The notes beneath the pieces were generated by a model. It saw only the letters and a program-made list of their open reading frames with translations, did not search any database and was not told the origin of the DNA. A stretch of DNA of 64,000 nt from NCBI GenBank assembly GCA_019119285.1, contig DWXJ01000032.1:14920-78919 (forward strand), given 5' to 3'. Origin of the DNA: Merdimonas faecigallinarum. GTDB taxonomy: Bacteria > Bacillota > Clostridia > Lachnospirales > Lachnospiraceae. How positions within the stretch are numbered: position 1 is the first letter of the stretch; every line of letters starts with the position of its first letter. Positions 24,042 through 31,902 of this stretch are shown one piece after another. A program made the translations under genes and the position numbers.

Positions 24042-25221
24042 AGGTTTGTGTATAGATAATTACCACATCCCGTTCACGCAGGATCATATTTCCATTCGGA
24101 ATTAGAACCTTACCCCGCCGCTTGATCAGTACGATGATCGAGTGGCGGGAAATATCCAGATCCCGGATACGTTCTCCGATCCAGGGATGATTGACGGAAA
24201 GGGAAATTTCCTTTAATTTAATTTTCTGTTTATCGTCTTTAAAAGATTCGGCGCCCAATACCAGCACATCGTTCGCATGAAGCATCATATTCCCTCTTGG
24301 TACCAGGATCCGGCCATCCCTCTGGATAGCGGAAACAATAACGCTTGCCGGAAGTTTCAGCTGCCCCACCGTATGTCCGGGCCAGAAATCTTGTTCTGTC
24401 AGATGAATTTTGATGAAATGGATATCTGCCTCCGGACCGATCTCTGCAATCCGTTTGATCCGGGAATATTGATCTACGAATCCTGCAGATATGATACCGG
24501 TCGGGATAGCAACCATTCCTACGCCAAGGAAGGTGATAAAGATTCCGAACATTTTACCAAGGGTAGTAATGGGATAAATATCTCCATAGCCGACAGTCAG
24601 CAATGTGGATGCGGACCACCAGATTCCGGAAAAGGCATTAGTAAAGACCTCCGGTTGTGCTTTATGTTCCAGACTGTACATACAGAGGCTGGAACCGATC
24701 ATCAACATCAAAATAATAAAGACTGAGGAAATAAGCTGCTGCTTCTTCCCTGCAATAACATCTGTGATCACGCTTAGCGAGTCATAATAAGCATTGATGC
24801 GGAAAAGCCGAAAGATCCGCACGATCCGCAGCATACGGAATGCCACAGCGCCTTCCGGGAAAAAGAAGGGAAGGTACTGGGGCAAAAAAGACAACAGATC
24901 TACAAGACCGGTAAATGAACAGACATAACGCCGCACAGCCCGCCACTGCGGAAGCTCCGGATATAAGTATTTGGCAGTCCATACCCGCAGGATATAGTCG
25001 ATCATAAACAGGGCGACTGTAACCTCTTCCACTGCGGACAGAAGGGCACCATATTGTTCCCGGTAGTTATCAAACGTGTACAAAATACTAACTGCAAGAT
25101 TCAAAATGATGCAGAATGCATTAAAAAAATCATAGATTCTGCTGACATAGTCATATTCTGTGCCGACCTCAATGATCTCAAAAATTCTATTCCTGCGTTT
25201 TTCGTAAGTAGATTGATTCAT
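24010..25221 (-). CDS. Voltage-gated-type K+ channel with two RCK_C (TrkA_C) domains
   Basis: A 403-residue six-segment channel. S1-S3 lie at about 30-125, an arginine-rich S4 at 129-141 (FRMLRIVRIFRLFR), and the pore loop contains the selectivity filter TVGYGD at 209-214. After S6 (about 222-247) there are two tandem RCK_C-like domains (about 270-335 and 338-400), each with a GRILVPRGNMMLHANDVLVL-like pattern. No RCK_N Rossmann domain separates them, so the usual nucleotide-binding part is absent. The gene follows a metallo-hydrolase gene by 24 bp on the same strand and overlaps the MFS 3' end. Confidence 0.85.
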   Translation of the reverse strand: MNQSTYEKRRNRIFEIIEVGTEYDYVSRIYDFFNAFCIILNLAVSILYTFDNYREQYGALLSAVEEVTVALFMIDYILRVWTAKYLYPELPQWRAVRRYVCSFTGLVDLLSFLPQYLPFFFPEGAVAFRMLRIVRIFRLFRINAYYDSLSVITDVIAGKKQQLISSVFIILMLMIGSSLCMYSLEHKAQPEVFTNAFSGIWWSASTLLTVGYGDIYPITTLGKMFGIFITFLGVGMVAIPTGIISAGFVDQYSRIKRIAEIGPEADIHFIKIHLTEQDFWPGHTVGQLKLPASVIVSAIQRDGRILVPRGNMMLHANDVLVLGAESFKDDKQKIKLKEISLSVNHPWIGERIRDLDISRHSIIVLIKRRGKVLIPNGNMILRERDVVIIYTQTFIPHAEEIEL

Positions 25222-25245
25222 GTTATCTCCCGTTATAAATCTAAA

Positions 25246-25953
25246 TTAAAGGATAGTCTCCTGCCCTTCGAATCTTAATGGAACGACCTGTTTCTTAAAA
25301 AGGCTGCCTTTCGGAGAGGCGAGAAACGTAGAAATCATCTCATAGTCCTTCCAGAAATGCATCGGAAAGACATGAGCCGTTTTTGTGTGCTCCAGGATGT
25401 ATAAAAAGCCTTTGTCATACCAGTCTTCCTGGCGGGGATCTAAAGGTAGAAAAGCCGCAAAGAGTTCCATTCCCTCTAACGGTGCAGTATATTTTTTAAA
25501 ATTAGCAGTCATATTATGATTGTATTGTTTGGTTTCTTCTTTCCACACCCACCAGTTCAGATCTCCGGCGTGGTAAATCCATTTATCATGAAACCGTACC
25601 AGAAATGCCACGCCGAAATCCGTAGAGTGCAGCGTACGGATCAGAAGCTGTCCATTCATGAGCGACAGTTCCTGGCCGGGACGCATTGTATACAGATCCT
25701 TTGGAAGTTCTTCCGGAGAGATCTTCCTGTGGCGAAGGACATCGTGAGATAGAATATAAGTCGCACCCGCATGAGCTTGAATCTGAAAAATGGCAGGATT
25801 AAAGTGGTCTGCATGGAAATGGGATACAAATATGTACAAAGGTTTCTCTGGTGGAACGTCCGGAAGTTTTCCTTCGTAATAATCAAACAGCCATATACAG
25901 TCCGGCCATTCCACCCAGAAGCCGCTGTGACCGATATACGTTACTTTGATCAT
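25246..25953 (-). CDS. MBL-fold metallo-hydrolase
   Basis: A 235-residue metallo-beta-lactamase-fold protein of the UlaG/YtkL-like branch. The metal motif is SHFHADHF with His45, His47, Asp49 and His50; GHSGFWVEWPD near the start and HAGDLNWW near 135 are also typical. The substrate is unknown. Its ATG overlaps the stop of the Rpn C-terminal-domain gene (ATGA at 25950-25953), and its AAGGAG ribosome binding site lies inside that gene's last codons, so translation is coupled. The K+ channel gene follows in the same operon. Confidence 0.85.
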   Translation of the reverse strand: MIKVTYIGHSGFWVEWPDCIWLFDYYEGKLPDVPPEKPLYIFVSHFHADHFNPAIFQIQAHAGATYILSHDVLRHRKISPEELPKDLYTMRPGQELSLMNGQLLIRTLHSTDFGVAFLVRFHDKWIYHAGDLNWWVWKEETKQYNHNMTANFKKYTAPLEGMELFAAFLPLDPRQEDWYDKGFLYILEHTKTAHVFPMHFWKDYEMISTFLASPKGSLFKKQVVPLRFEGQETIL

Positions 25954-26240
25954 GATAACTCCTTGAGTTTCATTACTTTTTCAACATATTCCTTATCCAG
26001 TTCCAGCCATTCTGCGATGTCATCCGCAGAAAGTCCCTTCTGCTGTTTCCGGCGAATGATCTCTACCAACTCCGCTTCTTTGCCAGCTTCTTTGCCGCTT
26101 GCATAACCGTCCTCTTTGCCACTTGCGTAACCATCCTCTTTGCCACTTGCATAACCGTCCTCACGTATCAGACGCTCCCGTTCAAATATTTTCATATACT
26201 CCAGTGACACCTCCCTGTCATGCTTCACTTTCTGTACCAT
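25950..26240 (-). CDS. Solo C-terminal domain of an Rpn-family protein (antitoxin-like)
   Basis: The 96-residue frame matches residues 205 to about 284 of the intact Rpn protein at 21730-22608, with the nuclease part missing. Relative to that copy, about 620 bp (21721-22339) are deleted and the promoter/leader is joined almost directly to the codon for Met205. It carries three DGYASGKE units plus AGKE where the intact copy has one. In E. coli, C-terminal Rpn small proteins dimerise, carry variable repeats and block the full-length toxin; this gene has the same extent. The deletion removed the GGAG ribosome binding site, so translation may be weak. It ends in an ATGA overlap with the MBL gene. 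It could instead be a decaying remnant. Confidence 0.6.
   Translation of the reverse strand: MVQKVKHDREVSLEYMKIFERERLIREDGYASGKEDGYASGKEDGYASGKEAGKEAELVEIIRRKQQKGLSADDIAEWLELDKEYVEKVMKLKELS
26088..26159 (-). repeat. 24-bp in-frame coding repeat, three units
   Basis: Three consecutive 24-bp units encode DGYASGKE (26136-26159, 26112-26135, 26088-26111) with a few silent differences, followed by a partial AGKE unit. The homologous place in the intact Rpn gene has one unit. Confidence 0.85.
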
Positions 26241-26247
26241 CTATTTT

Positions 26248-26463
26248 CTTTCATTGTATTGCTTTTTCTCTGAAAAGCCAAGGAGAATTTGAGAAAAGAA
26301 AGGAGGAGAATCCTTCTGCCATTCCCGGCATTTTCAGATCCTGCGATACAGATTTTGTCTTTGAAGTTTGGAATAGTTCCGCGATACTGCGGAAGAAAAA
26401 AAGATAAATACAGAATATGTATTTGCAAGTATATGATAGCAGATGGAAAAGGAAGGTGTCAAT
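26248..26463 (-). repeat. 216-bp promoter/leader module, copy 2 (inverted)
   Basis: Reverse-complement copy of 21505-21720 with three mismatches by eye. It drives leftward into the Rpn C-terminal gene, the MBL gene and the channel. Together with the coding homology (22342 onward against 25970-26240) it makes an inverted repeat pair flanking about 3.3 kb. Confidence 0.85.
26433..26462 (-). promoter_or_regulatory. Duplicated Rpn-type promoter for the MBL / K+ channel operon
   Basis: On the minus strand TTGACA (26462-26457), 18-bp spacer and TATCAT (26438-26433) with extended TGC, identical to the promoter at 21506-21535. No other promoter was evident for the leftward genes. Confidence 0.6.
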
Positions 26464-26512
26464 ACGCGGACAGTATGCGATAAATAGAGGGAATCTCTTC
26501 TGGGAGAATGAA

Positions 26513-26541
26513 TTGTAATATTTCCGGGAATCGTCTATGAT
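26513..26541 (+). promoter_or_regulatory. Promoter of the bile-salt-hydrolase-like gene
   Basis: TTGTAA (26513-26518), 17-bp spacer, TATGAT (26536-26541). Transcription would begin near 26548, just before the AAAGGAG ribosome binding site. Confidence 0.55.
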
Positions 26542-26569
26542 AGTAGACAGAAAGGAGCACAGCTTATTT

Positions 26570-27553
26570 ATGTGTACATGTATTACTTATCAGACGGATG
26601 AATTTTACTTTGGAAGGAACCTGGATCTGGAATATTCTTTTGGAGAACAGATTGTTATAACGCCGAGAAATTATCGTTTCCCTTTTGAAGGGAATGAGGA
26701 TGGGCAAAATCATTTTGCTATGATCGGAATGGCGAATATCACAGACCACTATCCCCTGTATGCGGAGGCGGCCAATGAAAAGGGCCTTTGTATGGCGGGA
26801 TTAAATTTTCCTGAAAATGCGGTGTATCATGAGGAAACTACTGGAAAAGAAAACATAGCATCCTATGAAATAATCCCGTGGATATTGCGAAGGTTTTCCA
26901 ATGCGGAAGATGCGGCAGAATACCTGAGGAAGGTTGTGGTCACAGGAAAAGCATTTGCAGAAACAATGCCGCCTGCTCCGCTGCACTGGATGCTGGCCGA
27001 CCGGAAGACTTGTTATGTAATAGAGCCTATGAAAGACGGCCTTCATATTTATCAGAACCCCTATGGAGTATTGACCAATAATCCGCCGTTTCCTTTTCAC
27101 ATGGAAAATGTAAAGCAGTATCTGAACGTAACTTCAGAGAGTCCCACAAACCAGTTTTGCAAAGAACTGGACTTGAAACCTTTTGGACAGGGCCTGGGAA
27201 GTTTCGGACTTCCAGGGGATTTCTCACCAGCGTCACGGTTTGTAAAGGCAGCGTTCCTGCGGTGGAATTCTGTCAGCAGCAAGGGGAAATATGGAGATGT
27301 CACACAGTTCTTTCACATCCTGGACGGAGTCGGTATGGTAAGAGGTTCTGTCAGAACAGAAGAGGGAAGAAACGATATTACCACTTATTCCTGCTGTATC
27401 AGTCCGGAACAAGGTGTTTACTATTGTAAGACGTATGAGAATTACCAGATTCAGGCAGTGGATATGTTTAAGGAGGATCTGTCTGGTATGGAACTGATCG
27501 CATATCAGATGCCGGAAAATCAGAGCATTTGCTGGAGAAACAAGGAGACGTAA
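26570..27553 (+). CDS. bsh: Choloylglycine hydrolase family protein, likely bile salt hydrolase
   Basis: Ntn hydrolases of this family deconjugate bile acids or cleave penicillin V with an N-terminal cysteine exposed after Met removal. The real start is therefore ATG 26570, giving Met-Cys2; the frame from 26537 is an artefact. Active-site positions expected for bile salt hydrolases are visible: Cys2, Arg16 and Asp19 in FGRNLDLEYSF, Asn in AGLNFP, Asn-Asn in LTNNPPF, and Arg in SPASRFVKAAF. Length is 327 residues, as usual. No signal peptide, so it acts in the cytoplasm. It is transcribed alone. N-acyl-homoserine lactone or penicillin V activity cannot be excluded. Confidence 0.85.
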   Translation: MCTCITYQTDEFYFGRNLDLEYSFGEQIVITPRNYRFPFEGNEDGQNHFAMIGMANITDHYPLYAEAANEKGLCMAGLNFPENAVYHEETTGKENIASYEIIPWILRRFSNAEDAAEYLRKVVVTGKAFAETMPPAPLHWMLADRKTCYVIEPMKDGLHIYQNPYGVLTNNPPFPFHMENVKQYLNVTSESPTNQFCKELDLKPFGQGLGSFGLPGDFSPASRFVKAAFLRWNSVSSKGKYGDVTQFFHILDGVGMVRGSVRTEEGRNDITTYSCCISPEQGVYYCKTYENYQIQAVDMFKEDLSGMELIAYQMPENQSICWRNKET

Positions 27554-27660
27554 CTGAGAGAACCGGTGAAAAAAGATAGAAAAAAAGAGAAAGAGTATGT
27601 TATACTATTGAACGTATATAGGCAACTGTTAACATTCATGAAAAGAAGGTAGAATATTTT

Positions 27661-28566
27661 ATGACAGAAATACCGTTTAAACGACCGGAGCTTGCCGACC
27701 GGGAGATCATTACCCATTATTTTGAACATCATACCAGCAGAAGCTGTGAGAGGACCTTTGCTAATGTATACCTCTGGTCCCGGCAATATCCGGTAACCTG
27801 GGCGGTTGTGGAAGACGCGCTGGTGTTCAAGAGTGAGGATGAGACTCATTTATCTTACGCATACCCGGCGGGAGAACCGCAGCAGGTGAAAAAAGCCCTG
27901 GAAGTACTGATGGAATATAGCAAAAAAAAAGGCTGGCCATTTGCTCTTTACAATGTGACTCCGGAATATTTCGCGCAGCTGGAGGAATGGTATCCCGGCA
28001 GATTTCAGATTGAGTATGACCGTGACAGCGCGGATTACGTATACGAAAGTGAGAAGCTTGCAACCCTGCCGGGGAAGAAACTGCACGGGAAGCGGAATCA
28101 CATTAATAAGTTCAAATCTCTTTATGAGGGCCGGTGGAGTTATGAAAAGCTTACAAAAGATAACCTGGAAGACTGCTTCCAGATGGCGCTCAAATGGAGA
28201 AATGAAAATGGATGCGAGGACGATCCGGAAAAACGTGGAGAGATCTGCGTGACCTTAAATTCTCTGCGCTTGTTTGAAGAATTGAAGCTTACAGGAGGAA
28301 TTCTCAGGATTGACGGAGAGGTAGTGGCATTTACGATCGGAGAACCGATCTGTCCGGATACCTTTGTGGTTCACATAGAGAAAGCGTTTGCTGATATCCA
28401 GGGAGCATATCCTATGATCAATCAACAGTTTGTGGAGCATGAATGCATGGATTACCAGTATGTGAACCGGGAGGAGGACACCGGAGCGGAGGGGCTTCGG
28501 AAGGCCAAGCTTTCCTACCGGCCGGTATTCCTGGTAGAAAAGGGCAAGGTTACAGAAAAAGAGTGA
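27661..28566 (+). CDS. DUF2156 (phosphatidylglycerol lysyltransferase C-domain-like) protein
   Basis: A 301-residue soluble protein with the GNAT-like double fold of the DUF2156 family. KKLHGKRNHINKFKS near 139-153 and the middle part resemble the catalytic domain of MprF-type aminoacyl-phosphatidylglycerol synthases, but no membrane flippase domain is attached. The acyl acceptor is unknown. An extended -10 (TGT-TATACT at 27598-27606) lies upstream. It is followed after 39 bp by an aminotransferase gene. Confidence 0.72.
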   Translation: MTEIPFKRPELADREIITHYFEHHTSRSCERTFANVYLWSRQYPVTWAVVEDALVFKSEDETHLSYAYPAGEPQQVKKALEVLMEYSKKKGWPFALYNVTPEYFAQLEEWYPGRFQIEYDRDSADYVYESEKLATLPGKKLHGKRNHINKFKSLYEGRWSYEKLTKDNLEDCFQMALKWRNENGCEDDPEKRGEICVTLNSLRLFEELKLTGGILRIDGEVVAFTIGEPICPDTFVVHIEKAFADIQGAYPMINQQFVEHECMDYQYVNREEDTGAEGLRKAKLSYRPVFLVEKGKVTEKE

Positions 28567-28605
28567 TGCAAGTCAACAGATATAAAGAAAAAGGAGAGAG
28601 AAAAA

Positions 28606-29793
28606 ATGATCGCGGAAAAGATGAAAAATATGGTAGCCAACAGCTCGGCGATCCGGGCGATGTTTGAGGAAGGAAATCGTATGGCCAAGCTGTACGGCGC
28701 TGAAAATGTCTATGATTTCAGCCTGGGGAATCCCAATGTCCCGGCTCCGGAAGCAGTAAAGAACGCGATTGTCGAACTGGTCAATGACAGCGATCCGGTG
28801 GTGCTTCATGGATATACCAACAGCAACAGCGGATATGCCGATGTAAGAGAGGCAGTGGCGGAATCCATAAATGAACGGTTCGGCACAACATTTACAGGAG
28901 AGAATATTATTATGACGGTGGGAGCCGCGGGGGGACTGAACGTGATCTTAAAGTCTCTGATCAATCCGGGGGATGAGGTTATCGTGTTTGCCCCGTATTT
29001 TGGAGAATACCGGTCCTATACCAATAATTATGACGGTGTTCTGGTGGAAATCTCGCCGGATACAGAGACTTTCCAGCCAAAACTTGCGGAATTTGAACAG
29101 AAGATCACTCCAAAGACCAAAGCTGTGATCGTAAACACTCCTAATAATCCGACCGGTGTGGTATATTCCGAAGAGACCATTAAAGAGATGGCGGCCATCA
29201 TGGAACGGAAGCAGAAGGAATACGGAACGGATATTTATCTGATTTCCGATGAGCCCTACCGGGAACTGGTATATGATGGAGTAGAAGTGCCATATCTGAC
29301 AAAATACTATGCAAATACGATCGTGGGCTATTCTTACAGCAAATCGTTATCCCTGCCCGGAGAACGGATCGGATATCTGGTCATCCCGGATGAGGTGACA
29401 GACAGTGAAGATCTGAGATCAGCGGCCAATGTGGCGACCAGGATCCTGGGCTTTGTCAATGCGCCGACTCTGCAGCAGAAACTGGTGGCAAAATGCCTTC
29501 ATGAAAAGACAGATATCGGATTTTATGACAGGAACAGGGAAACTCTGTATAACGGGTTAAAGGAATGCGGTTTTGCATGCATTAAGCCGGAAGGCGCATT
29601 TTATCTGTTTGTAAAGTCTCCGGTCGAAGATGAGAAACAGTTCTGCGCCGACGGAAAGGAATTCCATATCCTGATGGTTCCGGGAAGTTCTTTTGGATGC
29701 CCGGGATATGTGCGCCTGGCTTATTGTGTGTCATATGAAACCATCGTGAATTCGCTTCCGAAATTCCGGGAACTGGCAAAGAAATATTTCTAA
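28606..29793 (+). CDS. PLP-dependent class I/II aminotransferase (aspartate aminotransferase-like)
   Basis: A 395-residue fold-type I aminotransferase. NTPNNPTGVVY near 178-188, the cofactor lysine in SYSKSLSLPGERIGYL near 245-260, and the C-terminal Arg in FGCPGYVRLAYC near 364-375 are conserved. The amino acid substrate is not readable. A strong AAAGGAG site precedes the ATG. A HisC-like aminotransferase follows within 15 bp; the two probably share a transcript. Confidence 0.88.
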   Translation: MIAEKMKNMVANSSAIRAMFEEGNRMAKLYGAENVYDFSLGNPNVPAPEAVKNAIVELVNDSDPVVLHGYTNSNSGYADVREAVAESINERFGTTFTGENIIMTVGAAGGLNVILKSLINPGDEVIVFAPYFGEYRSYTNNYDGVLVEISPDTETFQPKLAEFEQKITPKTKAVIVNTPNNPTGVVYSEETIKEMAAIMERKQKEYGTDIYLISDEPYRELVYDGVEVPYLTKYYANTIVGYSYSKSLSLPGERIGYLVIPDEVTDSEDLRSAANVATRILGFVNAPTLQQKLVAKCLHEKTDIGFYDRNRETLYNGLKECGFACIKPEGAFYLFVKSPVEDEKQFCADGKEFHILMVPGSSFGCPGYVRLAYCVSYETIVNSLPKFRELAKKYF

Positions 29794-29807
29794 AGAGGAT
29801 GTGGACC

Positions 29808-30866
29808 ATGAAGGCATTTGAAAAAAACATACGGAAGGTAGAGCCTTACGTCCCAGGGGAACAGCCCCAGGAGCAGGTGGTCAAACTGAATACAAATGAA
29901 AATCCATATCCGCCGGCTCCGGGCGTGGCAAAGGCGCTGGAGGAGATGGACTTAGGAAGGCTCCGGCTCTATCCGGATCCGACGGCGGAAGTGCTGGTGG
30001 ATGCCCTAGCGGAATTTTACGGGGTAAGTCCGGGGCAGGTGTTTGTGGGAGTGGGGTCGGATGATGTTCTGTCCATGTGTTTTCTGACCTTTTTTAACTC
30101 CGGGAAACCCATCTTTTTTCCGGATGTGACGTATTCGTTTTATAAAGTCTGGGCGGATCTTTACAGGATTCCCTATGAGTGCAAAGCGCTGGATGAGGAT
30201 TTCCGGATCCGGAAAGAAGATTATTATCCGGAAAATGGAGGGGTTATTTTTCCAAACCCCAATGCGCCCACAGGAATCTATCTGGAACTTGACCAGGTGG
30301 AGGATATTATCGCTCACAACCAGGATGTGGTTGTAATAGTGGACGAGGCGTATGTGGACTTTGCAGGCCGGTCGGCCATGGAACTGATCGACAGATATGA
30401 TAATCTGATCGTGGTGCAGACTTTTTCCAAAGCGCGGTCTATGGCAGGCATGCGGGTGGGATATGCCATCAGCAATCCGGAACTGATCCGGTATCTCAAT
30501 GATGCCAAATACTCGTTTAATTCCTACACCATGAACCAGACGGCTTTGATCTGCGGAGCAGAAGCGGTGAAAGACCGGGCATATTTTGAGGAAAATCTTC
30601 AGAAGATCATTCAGACCAGAGAGTGGGCAAAAAAAGAGCTGGCAGGAATGGGGTTTGAACTGACAGATTCCAGAGCAAACTTTCTTTTTGTCAGACATCC
30701 AAAATACAGTGGGAAAGATTTGTTTGAGTTTCTAAAGAAACAAAAAATATATGTAAGGTTCTGGGGAAGCAAGCGGATCGAGGATTATCTCCGCATTACA
30801 GTCGGAACCAGAGAAGAAATGGAAACCTTGTTTACAGCACTGAAAAAATATATGGAAGAGCGCTAG
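29808..30866 (+). CDS. Histidinol-phosphate aminotransferase-like protein (HisC family)
   Basis: About 352 residues. KLNTNENPYPPAP near the N-terminus, NPNAPTG near 145, the PLP lysine in QTFSKARSMAGMRVGYA near 205-221, and the C-terminal IEDYLRITVGTREEM are HisC-type. ATG 29808 is better spaced to AGAGG (29794-29798) than the ATG at 29799. It is not in a histidine operon here, so it might act on another amino acid or phosphorylated analogue. Confidence 0.85.
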   Translation: MKAFEKNIRKVEPYVPGEQPQEQVVKLNTNENPYPPAPGVAKALEEMDLGRLRLYPDPTAEVLVDALAEFYGVSPGQVFVGVGSDDVLSMCFLTFFNSGKPIFFPDVTYSFYKVWADLYRIPYECKALDEDFRIRKEDYYPENGGVIFPNPNAPTGIYLELDQVEDIIAHNQDVVVIVDEAYVDFAGRSAMELIDRYDNLIVVQTFSKARSMAGMRVGYAISNPELIRYLNDAKYSFNSYTMNQTALICGAEAVKDRAYFEENLQKIIQTREWAKKELAGMGFELTDSRANFLFVRHPKYSGKDLFEFLKKQKIYVRFWGSKRIEDYLRITVGTREEMETLFTALKKYMEER

Positions 30867-30934
30867 TCCGTTGGTTTTCATTTCCCAGGCGATATGCTAA
30901 AATAAAAAATAAAAATGGATAAGGAGATTAGGGT

Positions 30935-31897
30935 ATGGAAAAAGTATATGATGTAACGGCTATGGGCGAGATGTTGATCGACTTTACATTAAATGGTCAG
31001 AGCGACCAGGGAAACAACCTGTTTGAAGCCTGCCCGGGAGGCGCGCCCTGTAATGTGCTGGCGATGCTGAATAAGCTGGGAAGAAAGACCGCATTTATCG
31101 GGAAGGTAGGAGAAGACCAGTTTGGCCGTCTGTTAAGGGATACCATCGACGAACTGGGAATTGAGACAAAAGGCCTGCTTCTTGACCGGGAGATCCATAC
31201 CACACTTGCATTTGTACATACATTTCCGGATGGCGACCGCGAGTTTTCTTTTTACCGGAAGCCGGGGGCAGATATGATGTTATCAGAAGAGGAAGTGGAT
31301 TATGAACTGATCCGCCAGTCGAAAGTTTTTCATTTCGGAACGCTGTCTATGACAGACGAGCCGGTGCGCTCTGCAACAAAGAAAGCGCTTGAAACGGCAA
31401 AAGCTGCCGGATGTCTGATTACTTTTGATCCGAATTTGAGACCGCCGCTCTGGGACAGCCTGGATACGGCGAAAGAGATGATGGAGTACGGATTCCGGTA
31501 CTGCGATATGCTGAAAATCTCCGATAATGAGATCCAGTTTGTAACCGGCAAAGAAGATTATGACGAAGGCATCCGGATCCTTCAGGAAAAATATCATATT
31601 CCGCTGATCTTCCTGACCATGGGAAAAGAAGGAAGCCGTGCCTACTATCAGGATCTCCGGGTGGAAAAGAAAGGCTTTACAGTAAAGGCTATTGAGACTA
31701 CCGGCGCAGGAGATACCTTCTGCGGATGTGCGATCCACGGCCTTCTGACGCATGGAATGGACGGTATGAATGAGGAAGTACTGGGAGAGATCCTGACCTA
31801 TGCAAATGCCGGTGCAGCCCTGATCACCATGAAGAAGGGTGCGATCCGCTCCATGCCGGACCCGGAAAATATTACAAAAATGATAAAGGAAGCTTAG
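30935..31897 (+). CDS. PfkB-family carbohydrate kinase, fructokinase-like
   Basis: A 320-residue ribokinase-fold kinase. GGAPCNVLAMLNKLGRKTAFIG (in parts, residues about 32-53) and the anion-hole/catalytic ETTGAGDTFCGCAIHG near 249-264 are diagnostic; Asp in GAGDTF is the base. The N-terminus (DVTAMGEMLIDFT) resembles fructokinases. No sugar transporter is adjacent, so the sugar is uncertain. A TATGCTAAAAT promoter-like stretch precedes it. murT follows after 5 bp, apparently in the same transcript. Confidence 0.85.
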   Translation: MEKVYDVTAMGEMLIDFTLNGQSDQGNNLFEACPGGAPCNVLAMLNKLGRKTAFIGKVGEDQFGRLLRDTIDELGIETKGLLLDREIHTTLAFVHTFPDGDREFSFYRKPGADMMLSEEEVDYELIRQSKVFHFGTLSMTDEPVRSATKKALETAKAAGCLITFDPNLRPPLWDSLDTAKEMMEYGFRYCDMLKISDNEIQFVTGKEDYDEGIRILQEKYHIPLIFLTMGKEGSRAYYQDLRVEKKGFTVKAIETTGAGDTFCGCAIHGLLTHGMDGMNEEVLGEILTYANAGAALITMKKGAIRSMPDPENITKMIKEA

Positions 31898-31902
31898 AAA
31901 TT

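Noticed and set aside
28567..28605. T-box or riboswitch before the aminotransferase genes
   Set aside because: Only 39 bp separate it from the preceding gene, too short for such an element.
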